Source: Comamonadaceae bacterium PBBC1 | Lineage (GTDB): Bacteria; Pseudomonadota; Gammaproteobacteria; Burkholderiales; Burkholderiaceae_C | Direction of reading: 5' to 3' | Length of the DNA: 64,000 nucleotides | Assembly (NCBI GenBank): GCA_002256145.1 | Contig: NKIP01000002.1 | Coordinates: 310,001-374,000 of the forward strand | Translations under genes and position numbers: made by a program | Shown here: piece after piece, positions 33,882 to 41,889 of the stretch | Layout of the letters: each line of letters begins with the position of its first letter | Position numbering within the stretch: the first letter of the stretch is position 1 | The notes under the pieces: generated by a model | Seen by the model: the letters and a program-made list of their open reading frames with translations, nothing else | The model's database searches: none | What the model was told of the DNA's origin: nothing

Positions 33882-36859
33882 GGTTTGGATTTCCCTGCAA
33901 AAAAGCGCATCACTTGGGCCACACCACCGCGCACACCGGGCACGGGCCGCATGGTGTCCACTTGCGGAAAACTCTGGGCCGCCTCTTCAGGCTCGGCCGG
34001 TCGAATGCGCACCCGCACGTCGTACCAGCCCGCTTGGCCGGTGATGGGGTCGGAGTTGCTGACCTTCGCACCGGCTGGCGCGCCCGTGCCTTGGGGAAGC
34101 GGCAATTCTTCCGAGATCAGGTGGTTGAGCAAAAAGCCTTTGCGCGCTTCGTCCGAGCCGGGTGCCAGGTGCCAAGCGCCATCGCCTTTGCCAATCGCGT
34201 TCCAGGTCCAGACGGTGCCCGGCTCCACGGCTTCGCTGTAGCGCAGCATGCAGCGCACCTGGCCCCAATGGCTCTCCACCCAGGCCCAGCCGCCATCGGC
34301 CACGCCCGCCGCCTGCGCGGTGTTGGGGTGCACATGCAGGTAGTTGTGGCTGTGGATTTGCCGCAGCCAGGCGTTTTGCGAGTCCCACGAGTGGTACATG
34401 GCCATGGGCCGCTGGGTGATGGCGTTGAGCGGATAGGCCTTCAGGTCAACCGCCGCGTCTTCGAGCGGCGCATACCAAAACGGCAAGGGGTCGAAATAGG
34501 TGTTGATGCGTTCGCGCAGATGTTCAGGCGGCTGACGCCCTTGGGTTTTGCCTTGCGCGGCCAGGCGAAAGGCCTGGAGGGTGTCGGAATAAATCGCCAA
34601 TTGCACCGGGTCGTTGCGCTGACGCCAGCCTTTGTCTTTGGCAAAGTCCAGGTAATCGCGGTTCCAGTTGCGCATGTAATGCATGTTCTCGGGCAGGGTG
34701 TAGTGGAACACGCAGTTGTTTTGCGCGTAGGCCTCCCACTGCTTGGGGTTGGGCGCGCCGCGCAGGTGCTGGTCACCGTTTTCGCCGCGCCAGCCCATCA
34801 AAAAGCCGATACCCGGTTGGGGCTCGAAGTTCACAATGAAGTCGGTGTAGCCCTTGAACTTGCGCCCGCCTTCGGGCGTGGTGAAGGCCGGAAACTTCAG
34901 GCGCGAAGCCAACTCCACCAGCACCTCCTGAAAGGGCTTGCATTCACCCAGGGGCTGCAGCACGGGCACACGCACCGAGTCCACCGGCCCGTCGAACTCC
35001 GAAATCGGCCGGTCCAGCATGCTCATGGTGTCGTGCCGCTCCAGATAGGTGGTGTCGGGCAGCACCAAGTCAGCAAAGGCCACGGTCTCGCTCTGGAAGG
35101 CGTCGCACACCACCAAAAACGGGATCATGTACTCGCCCTGCGCGTCCTTGCGGTTGAGCGATTCGCGCACGGCCATGGTGTTCATGCTGCTGTTCCACGC
35201 CATGTTGGCCATGAACAGCAGCAAGGTGTCGATGCGGTAGGGGTCGCCCTTGACCGCGTTGGTGATGACGTTGTGCATCATGCCGTGGGCCGACAGCGGG
35301 TGTTCCCACGAAAACGCATGGTCGATGCGCATCGGCGTGCCATCCGGGTGAATGGCCAGCTCTTCGGGGCTGGCCGGAAAGCCCAGCGGCGCGGCGTTCA
35401 GCGGCGTGTTGGGTTTGACCATGTCCGGGTCGTTGAAGGCGCGGTAGTTGGGCACGATGTGGCGCGGGTATGGCGCTTTGTGCCTGAACCCGCCGGGGGC
35501 GTCGATGGTGCCCAAGAGGCTCATGAGCACGGCCAGCGAGCGCACCGTCTGGAAGCCGTTAGAGTGCGCCGCCAGGCCGCGCATGGCGTGAAAAGCCAGC
35601 GGACGCGCCTGGGTGGTGGGGTGTTTTTTGCCCCAGGCGTCGGTCCAGGGGATGGGCAGATCAAAGGCCTGCGTGAGGGCGGCGTGGCCCATCTCCTGCG
35701 CCAGCAGGCGGATGCGATCTGCCGCAATGCCGGTGATGGCCTGCGCCCATTCGGGCGTGCAGCTTTGCACCCGCTGGCGCAGCAAGGCGAAGGCGGGCAC
35801 CACCCGCGTGCCGTCGGCCAGGGTGTAGTGGCCTTCGGGCGGGGCGTCCAGCGCCGGGTCGCAGCCTTCGGCAATGCCTTCGGGGTAGGCGTTCAGGATG
35901 CGGCCGCTGGTGCGGTCAAACACCAGTTTGTTGTGCGGGTTGCGGCCGTCCCCGGGCGGGCCCTTGGCCGGGTCGGGGTCAAAGGCAAACAGGCCTTCGC
36001 GCTCGCCTTCGTCCAGCACCACCAGTTGCGGCGCATTGGTGAAGCGCTTCAGAAATGCATGGTCCAGCGTGTCGGTGCGGACCAGCTCGTGCAGCAAGGC
36101 CATGAGCAGCGCGCCATCGGTGCCGGGCTTGATGGGAATCCACTCATCGGCGATGGCCGAGTAGCCCGTGCGCACCGGGTTGATGGAGATGAAGCGACCG
36201 CCTGCGCGCTTGAATTTGGACAGCGCGGTTTTCATGGGGTTGCTGTGGTGGTCTTCGGCCGTGCCCAGCATCACAAACAGTTTGGAACGCTCCAGGTCCG
36301 GCCCGCCAAACTCCCAAAAGCTGCCGCCCACGCTGTAGATCATGCCGGCCGCCATGTTGACCGAGCAAAAGCCGCCGTGCGCGGCATAGTTGGGCGTGCC
36401 GAACTGGCGGGCAAACAGCCCAGTGAGCGCCTGCATCTGGTCGCGCCCGGTGAACAGCGCAAACTTTTTCGGGTCGGTGGCCCGAATGTGCGCCAGGCGT
36501 TCACTCAGGATGTCAAAGGCGCGTTCCCAAGAAATCGGCTCAAACTCGCCCGCCCCACGTTCGCTGCCCGGCTTGCGCAGCAGCGGCTGCGTCAGGCGGG
36601 CGGGCGAATACTGCTTCATGATGCCGGCCGAGCCCTTGGCGCAAATCACGCCCTGGTTGAGCGGGTGGTCCGGGTTGCCGTCGATGTAGCGCACCTCGGG
36701 GCCTTTGTCGCCTTCCACCAAATGCACCCGGATGCCGCAGCGGCAAGCGCACATGTAGCAGGTGGTGCATTTGACGGTGGTTTGCGCCGTGGGGTTGGGC
36801 TCGGACAAGGGGTCTTGCAGGGGCGTCTGTTCAGAGGCCTTGGAAAACAGTTTCAGCAT
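33878..36859 (-). CDS. soeA: Catalytic molybdopterin subunit of sulfite-oxidising enzyme (SoeA type)
   Basis: A 993-residue member of the DMSO reductase family. An N-terminal [4Fe-4S] motif (CTTCYMC, then CRCG and a later Cys in VICAKGSAG, within residues 31-75) precedes the molybdopterin domains. GGFCSVNMAAGMIYSVGG holds a Cys that is a plausible metal ligand, and a C-terminal dinucleotide-binding domain contains SHNYLHVHPNTA. There is no Tat signal, unlike DmsA or PsrA, which fits cytoplasmic SoeABC as described in Allochromatium. Placement after xsc, which releases sulfite, supports sulfite oxidation. The ATG at 36859 has AGGAGA upstream and lies inside ackA (29-bp overlap). Confidence 0.85.
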   Translation of the reverse strand: MLKLFSKASEQTPLQDPLSEPNPTAQTTVKCTTCYMCACRCGIRVHLVEGDKGPEVRYIDGNPDHPLNQGVICAKGSAGIMKQYSPARLTQPLLRKPGSERGAGEFEPISWERAFDILSERLAHIRATDPKKFALFTGRDQMQALTGLFARQFGTPNYAAHGGFCSVNMAAGMIYSVGGSFWEFGGPDLERSKLFVMLGTAEDHHSNPMKTALSKFKRAGGRFISINPVRTGYSAIADEWIPIKPGTDGALLMALLHELVRTDTLDHAFLKRFTNAPQLVVLDEGEREGLFAFDPDPAKGPPGDGRNPHNKLVFDRTSGRILNAYPEGIAEGCDPALDAPPEGHYTLADGTRVVPAFALLRQRVQSCTPEWAQAITGIAADRIRLLAQEMGHAALTQAFDLPIPWTDAWGKKHPTTQARPLAFHAMRGLAAHSNGFQTVRSLAVLMSLLGTIDAPGGFRHKAPYPRHIVPNYRAFNDPDMVKPNTPLNAAPLGFPASPEELAIHPDGTPMRIDHAFSWEHPLSAHGMMHNVITNAVKGDPYRIDTLLLFMANMAWNSSMNTMAVRESLNRKDAQGEYMIPFLVVCDAFQSETVAFADLVLPDTTYLERHDTMSMLDRPISEFDGPVDSVRVPVLQPLGECKPFQEVLVELASRLKFPAFTTPEGGRKFKGYTDFIVNFEPQPGIGFLMGWRGENGDQHLRGAPNPKQWEAYAQNNCVFHYTLPENMHYMRNWNRDYLDFAKDKGWRQRNDPVQLAIYSDTLQAFRLAAQGKTQGRQPPEHLRERINTYFDPLPFWYAPLEDAAVDLKAYPLNAITQRPMAMYHSWDSQNAWLRQIHSHNYLHVHPNTAQAAGVADGGWAWVESHWGQVRCMLRYSEAVEPGTVWTWNAIGKGDGAWHLAPGSDEARKGFLLNHLISEELPLPQGTGAPAGAKVSNSDPITGQAGWYDVRVRIRPAEPEEAAQSFPQVDTMRPVPGVRGGVAQVMRFFAGKSKP

Positions 36860-38129
36860 CTTGTGTGTCTCCTGGCGCGAACGCCATACGCCAGGTGTGG
36901 CGGGCAATCACGGCTTCTTCGTTGGTGGCCAGCACATAGACCGGCACACGGCTGGTGGGCGTGCTGATCAAAGTGCCGCCCGGGCCGGGGCGGCCACTTT
37001 GGCGGTTGCGCGCCTCGTCCAGTTCGCAGCCCAGCCATGGCAGGCCCTGCACGATCTCGCCGCGCAAGGCCTGGGCGTTTTCGCCAATGCCACCGGTGAA
37101 GACCAGCGCATCCAGGCCTTGCAAAGCAGCGGCCATGCCCGCGATTTCGCGCCGGGTGTGTTCGGCAAAATAGTCCAGCGCCATGCGTGCTGCGGCGCTG
37201 GCTGACTGCGTCAGGCTGCGCACATCGCTGGAGGTGCCCGACAGGCCCAACAGGCCTGACTGGCGGTAGAGCAGATCGGTGATGGCCTCGGCACTCAGGC
37301 CCTGGGCCAGCAGGTGCAGCACCACGGCGGCATCGAGCCGACCACAGCGCGTGCCCATGGGCAGCCCATCGAGCGGCGAAAACCCCATGGTGGTCGCCAC
37401 CGAGCGCAAACCGCGCAGGGCACACAGCGAGGCACCGTTGCCCAGGTGCGCCACCACCACCCGGGCCTCTGGCTGGGCCAGCTCGGGCCGCCCCTGACGC
37501 AGCTGGGTGGCAATGGATTCGTACGACAGGCCATGAAAACCATAGCGGCGTATGCCTTGCTCAAAGCAATCCTCTGGCAAGGCATAGCGCTGGTGCAGCT
37601 CGCTTTGGCTGCGGTGAAAAGCGGTGTCCGGACAGGCCACCTGCGGCACCTTGGCAAAAGCCTGCCGCGCCGCATGGACCCCCGCCAGGTTGTGCACCTG
37701 GTGCAGCGGCGCCAAGGGGGCCAGGGCCTGCAACTGGGCGATCAGCGCATCGTCTACCCGCACAGGCCCAGCAAGATCGGGGCCGCCGTGCACGATGCGG
37801 TGGCCCACCGCCACCACCCGGGCGCTTTGGGCATGCACCGACAGCCACTGCAAGATGCTGTCCAGGGCTGCGGTGTGGGCCGAAGACTCAGGTTTGTCGC
37901 CAGCGCTTGGGGCCGACACCAGCGGCACGCTGTGCTGCAAACCGCCCGGCCCTTGAATGTCCAGCCGCGCCGAGGCTTGCCCCAGGCCCTGGGCCTGACC
38001 CCAATACACCGGCACATCGTGGATGGCTGCATCGTCAAGAGGAGCCGATGCACCCGCCACCGCAAACAAGGCGAACTTGAGCGAGGAAGACCCCGCGTTC
38101 AGCGTGAGCACATGGTCATGCATGGTCAT
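36831..38129 (-). CDS. ackA: Acetate kinase
   Basis: A 432-residue ASKHA-fold kinase that converts acetyl phosphate and ADP to acetate and ATP. Visible motifs are NAGSSSLKFALF, GHRIVHGG, DTAFH, YGFHGLSYESI, HLGNGASLCA, DGLPMGTRCGRLD and FTGGIGENA. It sits 14 bp after xsc and overlaps soeA, so it should take the acetyl phosphate made by Xsc. No phosphotransacetylase gene is in the window, suggesting ATP harvest rather than direct acetyl-CoA formation from this operon. The start is ATG 38129, with a second ATG at 38123. Confidence 0.92.
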   Translation of the reverse strand: MTMHDHVLTLNAGSSSLKFALFAVAGASAPLDDAAIHDVPVYWGQAQGLGQASARLDIQGPGGLQHSVPLVSAPSAGDKPESSAHTAALDSILQWLSVHAQSARVVAVGHRIVHGGPDLAGPVRVDDALIAQLQALAPLAPLHQVHNLAGVHAARQAFAKVPQVACPDTAFHRSQSELHQRYALPEDCFEQGIRRYGFHGLSYESIATQLRQGRPELAQPEARVVVAHLGNGASLCALRGLRSVATTMGFSPLDGLPMGTRCGRLDAAVVLHLLAQGLSAEAITDLLYRQSGLLGLSGTSSDVRSLTQSASAAARMALDYFAEHTRREIAGMAAALQGLDALVFTGGIGENAQALRGEIVQGLPWLGCELDEARNRQSGRPGPGGTLISTPTSRVPVYVLATNEEAVIARHTWRMAFAPGDTQDAETVFQGL

Positions 38130-38143
38130 GCGCCCACCGGTGC

Positions 38144-39964
38144 TCAGACGTAGTCCTTGTACTTGTCCAAAAAGCGGATCGGCTTGGCCAGCGCGTCGCG
38201 GCGGAAGGGGTCGCCCAGCTCGCGGTTGCACATGATCTCGATCACGCAGGTCTTGCGCTGGTTCATCTGCAGGTCAATGGCTTTCTTAAGCGCCGGGCCC
38301 ACGTCTTCGAGGCGGTCAACCACAATGCCTTCGGCGCCCATGGCCTGGGCGATGCCCGCAAAGCTTTCGCTTTCGAGTTCACCGGCCACAAAGCGGCGGT
38401 TGTAGAAGTCCACCTGGTTTTTCTTTTCTGCGCCCCACTGGCGGTTGTGGAAGACCACCGCTGTGACCGGAATGTCGTGGCGCACGGCCGTCATGACCTC
38501 GACCATGCTCATGCCCCAGGCGCCGTCACCGGCATAGGCCACGGCGGGACGGTCGGGCGCGGCGCACTTGGCGCCGATCATGGTGGGCAGCGAGTAGCCG
38601 CAATTGCCAAAGCTCATAGGCGCAAAAAAGCTGCGGGGTTCGTCAAAACGCAGGTAGCTGTTGGCCACGGCGTTGATGTTGCCAATGTCGGTGGAGACCA
38701 TGACACGGGGCGGCATGGCTTTTTCCAGCTCGCGCAGCACCTGGCGGGGCGACAGGTAAGTGCCGCCCGTGGGGGTGCGCTCGCCCTTGGCCTCTTCCAT
38801 CATGTCCAGGCTGAAGGGGTCTTTTTCGTGGGTCCAGGCGTCGAGTTCCTTTTCCCAGGCGTCTTTTTCGGCCTGGATTTTGGCAGCGCGCTCGGCCTTG
38901 TTGGCGTCACAGGCCAGGGTGCGGGCAGACAGGCGCTTGAGCAGTTCGATGGCCACGGCCTTGGCGTCGCCATGGATGCCCACGGTGATCTTTTTGACCA
39001 GGCCCAGATTGGTGTGGTCGGCTTCGACCTGGATGATCTTGGCCTCTTTGGGCCAGTAGTCCATGCCGTGCTGGGGCAAGGTGCCAAACGGCCCCATGCG
39101 CGAGCCCAGCGCCACCACCACGTCGGCCTGGGCGATCAGTTTCATGGCCGCCTTGGAGCCTTGGTAGCCCAGCGGGCCTGCCCACAGCGGGTGGCTGGCC
39201 GGGAAGGAGTCGTTGCGCAGGTAGCCGTTGGCCACGGGTGAGCCCAGGCGTTCGGCCAGGGCCACGCACTCCTTGACCGCGTCGCCCATGACCACGCCGC
39301 CGCCCGACAAAATGACCGGGAACTTGGCGTTGGCCAGCAACTCCACAGCGGCGTTCAGGCTGTTTTCGCCGCCCGCGCCACGCTCCACGCGCATGGGCTG
39401 TGGAATTTCGCAATTGACTTCGCCGTAGAAATAGTCGCGTGGAATGTTCAGCTGTGTCGGCCCCATTTCCGAGATGGCACGGTCAAAGCAGCGGGCGGTG
39501 AACTCGGCCATGCGCTTGGGGTTGTTCACATGGCCCTGGTATTTGGTGAACTCCTGGAACATGGGCAGCTGCTGCGCTTCCTGGAAGCCGCCCAGGCCCA
39601 TGCCCATGGTGCCGGTTTCGGGGGTGACGATGACCACCGGGCTGTGCGCCCAATAGGCCGCCGCAATGGCGGTGACGCAGTTGCTGATGCCCGGGCCGTT
39701 TTGGCCAATGACCACGCCATGGCGGCCGCTCACACGGGCATAGCCATCCGCCATGTGCGCCCCGCCCTGCTCGTGCACCACCGGAATCAATCGGATACCA
39801 GCGGGCGCAAAGATGTCCATGGCGTCCATGAAGGCCGAACCCATGATGCCGAACATGTCGGTCACGCCGTTGGCGACCATGGTTTCCACAAAGGCCTCGG
39901 AAGGCGTCATCTTCTGCACGCCGCTGGCCACGGTGCGCTTGTCGGTTTTTTGGGGGGTGGTCAT
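38144..39964 (-). CDS. xsc: Sulfoacetaldehyde acetyltransferase
   Basis: A 606-residue ThDP enzyme. It converts sulfoacetaldehyde and phosphate to acetyl phosphate and sulfite. The ThDP fold is seen in order: Pyr domain with catalytic Glu in VVHEQGGAHMADGYARV, central domain, and PP domain with GDGAWGMSMVEVMTAVRHD and VVFHNRQWGAEKKNQ. The segment LNIPRDYFYGEVNCEIP is characteristic of Xsc rather than acetolactate synthase. It is the first gene of xsc-ackA-soeABC, with a good sigma-70 promoter about 80 bp upstream and a divergent IclR gene. Confidence 0.95.
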   Translation of the reverse strand: MTTPQKTDKRTVASGVQKMTPSEAFVETMVANGVTDMFGIMGSAFMDAMDIFAPAGIRLIPVVHEQGGAHMADGYARVSGRHGVVIGQNGPGISNCVTAIAAAYWAHSPVVIVTPETGTMGMGLGGFQEAQQLPMFQEFTKYQGHVNNPKRMAEFTARCFDRAISEMGPTQLNIPRDYFYGEVNCEIPQPMRVERGAGGENSLNAAVELLANAKFPVILSGGGVVMGDAVKECVALAERLGSPVANGYLRNDSFPASHPLWAGPLGYQGSKAAMKLIAQADVVVALGSRMGPFGTLPQHGMDYWPKEAKIIQVEADHTNLGLVKKITVGIHGDAKAVAIELLKRLSARTLACDANKAERAAKIQAEKDAWEKELDAWTHEKDPFSLDMMEEAKGERTPTGGTYLSPRQVLRELEKAMPPRVMVSTDIGNINAVANSYLRFDEPRSFFAPMSFGNCGYSLPTMIGAKCAAPDRPAVAYAGDGAWGMSMVEVMTAVRHDIPVTAVVFHNRQWGAEKKNQVDFYNRRFVAGELESESFAGIAQAMGAEGIVVDRLEDVGPALKKAIDLQMNQRKTCVIEIMCNRELGDPFRRDALAKPIRFLDKYKDYV

Positions 39965-40012
39965 GGGCTGCTCCTGAAAAATGAAGGCGTCAAAGAAAGA
40001 AAACCAGAAATC

Positions 40013-40027
40013 GAAACCAGAGGTTCC
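40013..40027. promoter_or_regulatory. Possible IclR-family operator in the xsc leader
   Basis: GAAACC-AGA-GGTTCC is a near-perfect inverted repeat about 14-28 bp downstream of the predicted xsc transcription start, a position suited to repression. Assignment to the adjacent IclR protein is inference. Confidence 0.35.
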
Positions 40028-40047
40028 AAAATCCGAAACTGAGGGCC

Positions 40048-40076
40048 ACTATAGACAGCCTGCGCATCCAAATCAA
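40048..40076 (-). promoter_or_regulatory. Predicted sigma-70 promoter of xsc-ackA-soeABC
   Basis: Reading the minus strand, TTGATT (40076-40071), a 17-bp spacer and TATAGT (40053-40048) predict transcription starting near 40041 and a leader of about 77 nt before the xsc ATG. Confidence 0.65.
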
Positions 40077-40138
40077 TCGGGATTTCACTTATCGGTCATA
40101 TTTGTTCCATTTTTCGGGTTTTCCACTATGATGCAGCG

Positions 40139-40945
40139 ATGTCACTTGCCTCCGTCCCCCTGCCCGCATCGGCCCCCACTGAGATCAATGGGGACACGCC
40201 CACCCTGCGCCTGTTTGCCTTGCTGGAGGTGATCGCCAGCAAAAACAGCTATTTTTCGCTGCAAAACCTGGCCGACGAAACAGGCCTGCCCAAAGCCACC
40301 TTGCACCGCATGCTCCAGCAACTCGAAAGCGCCCATTTGCTGGAACGCACGGCCGACGCCAGGCTTTACGGCACGGGCAACCGCCTGCGCAAACTGGCCG
40401 AAAACCTGCTGATCAACGACACCGCCCACGGCGCACGCCACGCCGTGCTGCGCCAGCTGGTCAACGAAGTGGGCGAAAGCTGCAACCTGACGGCCTTGAG
40501 CGGCAGCGAGGTGATTTACCTGGACCGGGTGGAAACCTCGGCCCCCTTGCGCTTTTACCTGCACCCGGGCTCGCGGGTGCCCGCCCACTGCTCGGCCAGC
40601 GGCAAGGTGTTTTTGTCGCAAATGAGCCCCGCCCAGCGCCAGCGCCTGCTGGCCCATGCGCCGCTGGACGCCTACACCCCCAAAACCCTGACCGATCTGC
40701 AAGCGCTGGAGCAAGAGTTCAAACAGGTCAAACGCCAAGGCTTTGCCTTGGACAACGAAGAATTTTTGCCCGGCCTGATGTGCGTGGCAGTCTTGGTGCC
40801 CTCGGCGCAGGGCAGCTCCAACCTGTGTGTGGCGGTGCAAGCCCCCGTGCTGCGCCTGACGCCCGAGCGCTGCCTGCAACTCTTGCCCGCCCTGCAGCGC
40901 GCAGCCCAAGCCATCAGCGCCATTGAAACCGAGGCCATGCCATGA
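40139..40945 (+). CDS. IclR-family transcriptional regulator
   Basis: A 268-residue regulator. The N-terminal winged helix (about residues 22-85) contains FSLQNLADETGLPKATLHRMLQQLE, and the C-terminal IclR effector domain contains HCSASGKVFLSQM and ALDNEEFLPGLMCVAVLV. It is divergent from xsc and the first gene of a coupled operon with cobS-, cobT- and tauE-like genes. A TATGAT lies 7 bp before the ATG, with TTGTTC 19 bp further upstream, so the transcript may be nearly leaderless. Likely effector: a sulfonate-pathway intermediate; inference only. Confidence 0.88.
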   Translation: MSLASVPLPASAPTEINGDTPTLRLFALLEVIASKNSYFSLQNLADETGLPKATLHRMLQQLESAHLLERTADARLYGTGNRLRKLAENLLINDTAHGARHAVLRQLVNEVGESCNLTALSGSEVIYLDRVETSAPLRFYLHPGSRVPAHCSASGKVFLSQMSPAQRQRLLAHAPLDAYTPKTLTDLQALEQEFKQVKRQGFALDNEEFLPGLMCVAVLVPSAQGSSNLCVAVQAPVLRLTPERCLQLLPALQRAAQAISAIETEAMP

Positions 40946-41889
40946 ACACGCCCCCTGAACTGAACCGCCTGGAGGTGCGCAGCGTCTTTGGCATCGACAG
41001 CCCGCTGCAAGTCACCGCCTTTCGCGAACGCTCCGAGCATGTGCCCGACATCGACCCCGATTACCGCTTCAACCGCGAAGTCACGCTGGCCCTGCTGGCG
41101 GGTTTTGAACACAACCGCCGGGTCATGCTGCAAGGCCTGCACGGCACGGGCAAGTCCACCCACATTGAACAAGTGGCCGCCCGGCTGAACTGGCCCTGCG
41201 TGCGCATCAACCTGGACGGGCACCTGAGCCGCCTCGATTTGGTGGGGCGCGATGCGGTCGTGCTGCGCGACGGCCAGCAGGTGACCGAGTTCCAGCCCGG
41301 CATCGTGCCCTGGGCGCTGCAGCGGCCAGTGGCGCTGATTTTTGACGAATACGACGCCGGACGGCCCGAGATCATGTTTGTGATCCAGCGCCTGCTGGAG
41401 CGGGACGGGCAATTCACCCTGCTCGACCAGAACCAGGTGATCAAGCCACACCCGCAGTTTCGCCTGTTTGCCACCAGCAACACCGTGGGCCTGGGCAACC
41501 TCAATGGCCTGTACCACGGCGCCCAGCAGCTCAACCAGGCGCAGATGGACCGCTGGAACATTGTGGCGACGCTGAACCACCTGCCGCCCGAGCAAGAGAT
41601 GGCCATCGTGCGCGCCCGTGTGCCCAGCATGCGCGACGAGGCCCGCCAGGCGCAGCTGCAGGCCATGGTGCAGTTTGCCAACCTCACGCGCCAGGGCTTC
41701 AAGGTGGGCGACTTGTCCACCCTCATGTCGCCGCGCAGCCTGATCAGCTGGGCCGAAAACCTGGACATTTTTGGCGACCTGCAGCTGGCGCTGTACCTGA
41801 GCTTCATCAACAAGGGCGACGAGTCCGAACGCCCGGTGCTGGGCGAGTATTTCCAGCGCTGCTTTGACCAGGAGCTGGGCACGCCATGA
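40942..41889 (+). CDS. cobS: CobS-like AAA+ ATPase
   Basis: A 315-residue AAA+ protein closely following aerobic cobaltochelatase subunit CobS along its length: VFGIDSPLQV near the start, Walker A GLHGTGKSTHIEQVAARLNWP, Walker B ALIFDEYDAGRPE, sensor 1 LFATSNTVGLG, and MSPRSLISWAENLDIFGD. In cobalamin synthesis CobS works with CobT and CobN, but no CobN or other cobalamin gene is in the window. It overlaps the IclR gene before and the CobT-like gene after by 4 bp each. A role as a MoxR-like metalloenzyme chaperone for the linked sulfite pathway is an alternative. Confidence 0.85.
   Translation: MNTPPELNRLEVRSVFGIDSPLQVTAFRERSEHVPDIDPDYRFNREVTLALLAGFEHNRRVMLQGLHGTGKSTHIEQVAARLNWPCVRINLDGHLSRLDLVGRDAVVLRDGQQVTEFQPGIVPWALQRPVALIFDEYDAGRPEIMFVIQRLLERDGQFTLLDQNQVIKPHPQFRLFATSNTVGLGNLNGLYHGAQQLNQAQMDRWNIVATLNHLPPEQEMAIVRARVPSMRDEARQAQLQAMVQFANLTRQGFKVGDLSTLMSPRSLISWAENLDIFGDLQLALYLSFINKGDESERPVLGEYFQRCFDQELGTP

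Noticed and set aside
33878..36859. Annotation of the molybdoenzyme as DMSO or polysulfide reductase
   Set aside because: No Tat signal and tight linkage to xsc-ackA favour SoeA; the exported reductases need a twin-arginine leader.
33914..36967. Plus-strand open frame of 1017 codons opposite soeA
   Set aside because: Pure antisense of soeA in a GC-rich gene; rich in His, Gln, Val and Arg with no recognisable domain.
39965..40138. TauR-type CTGGC direct repeats in the xsc-iclR region
   Set aside because: Looked for and not found, so TauR control of xsc is not proposed.
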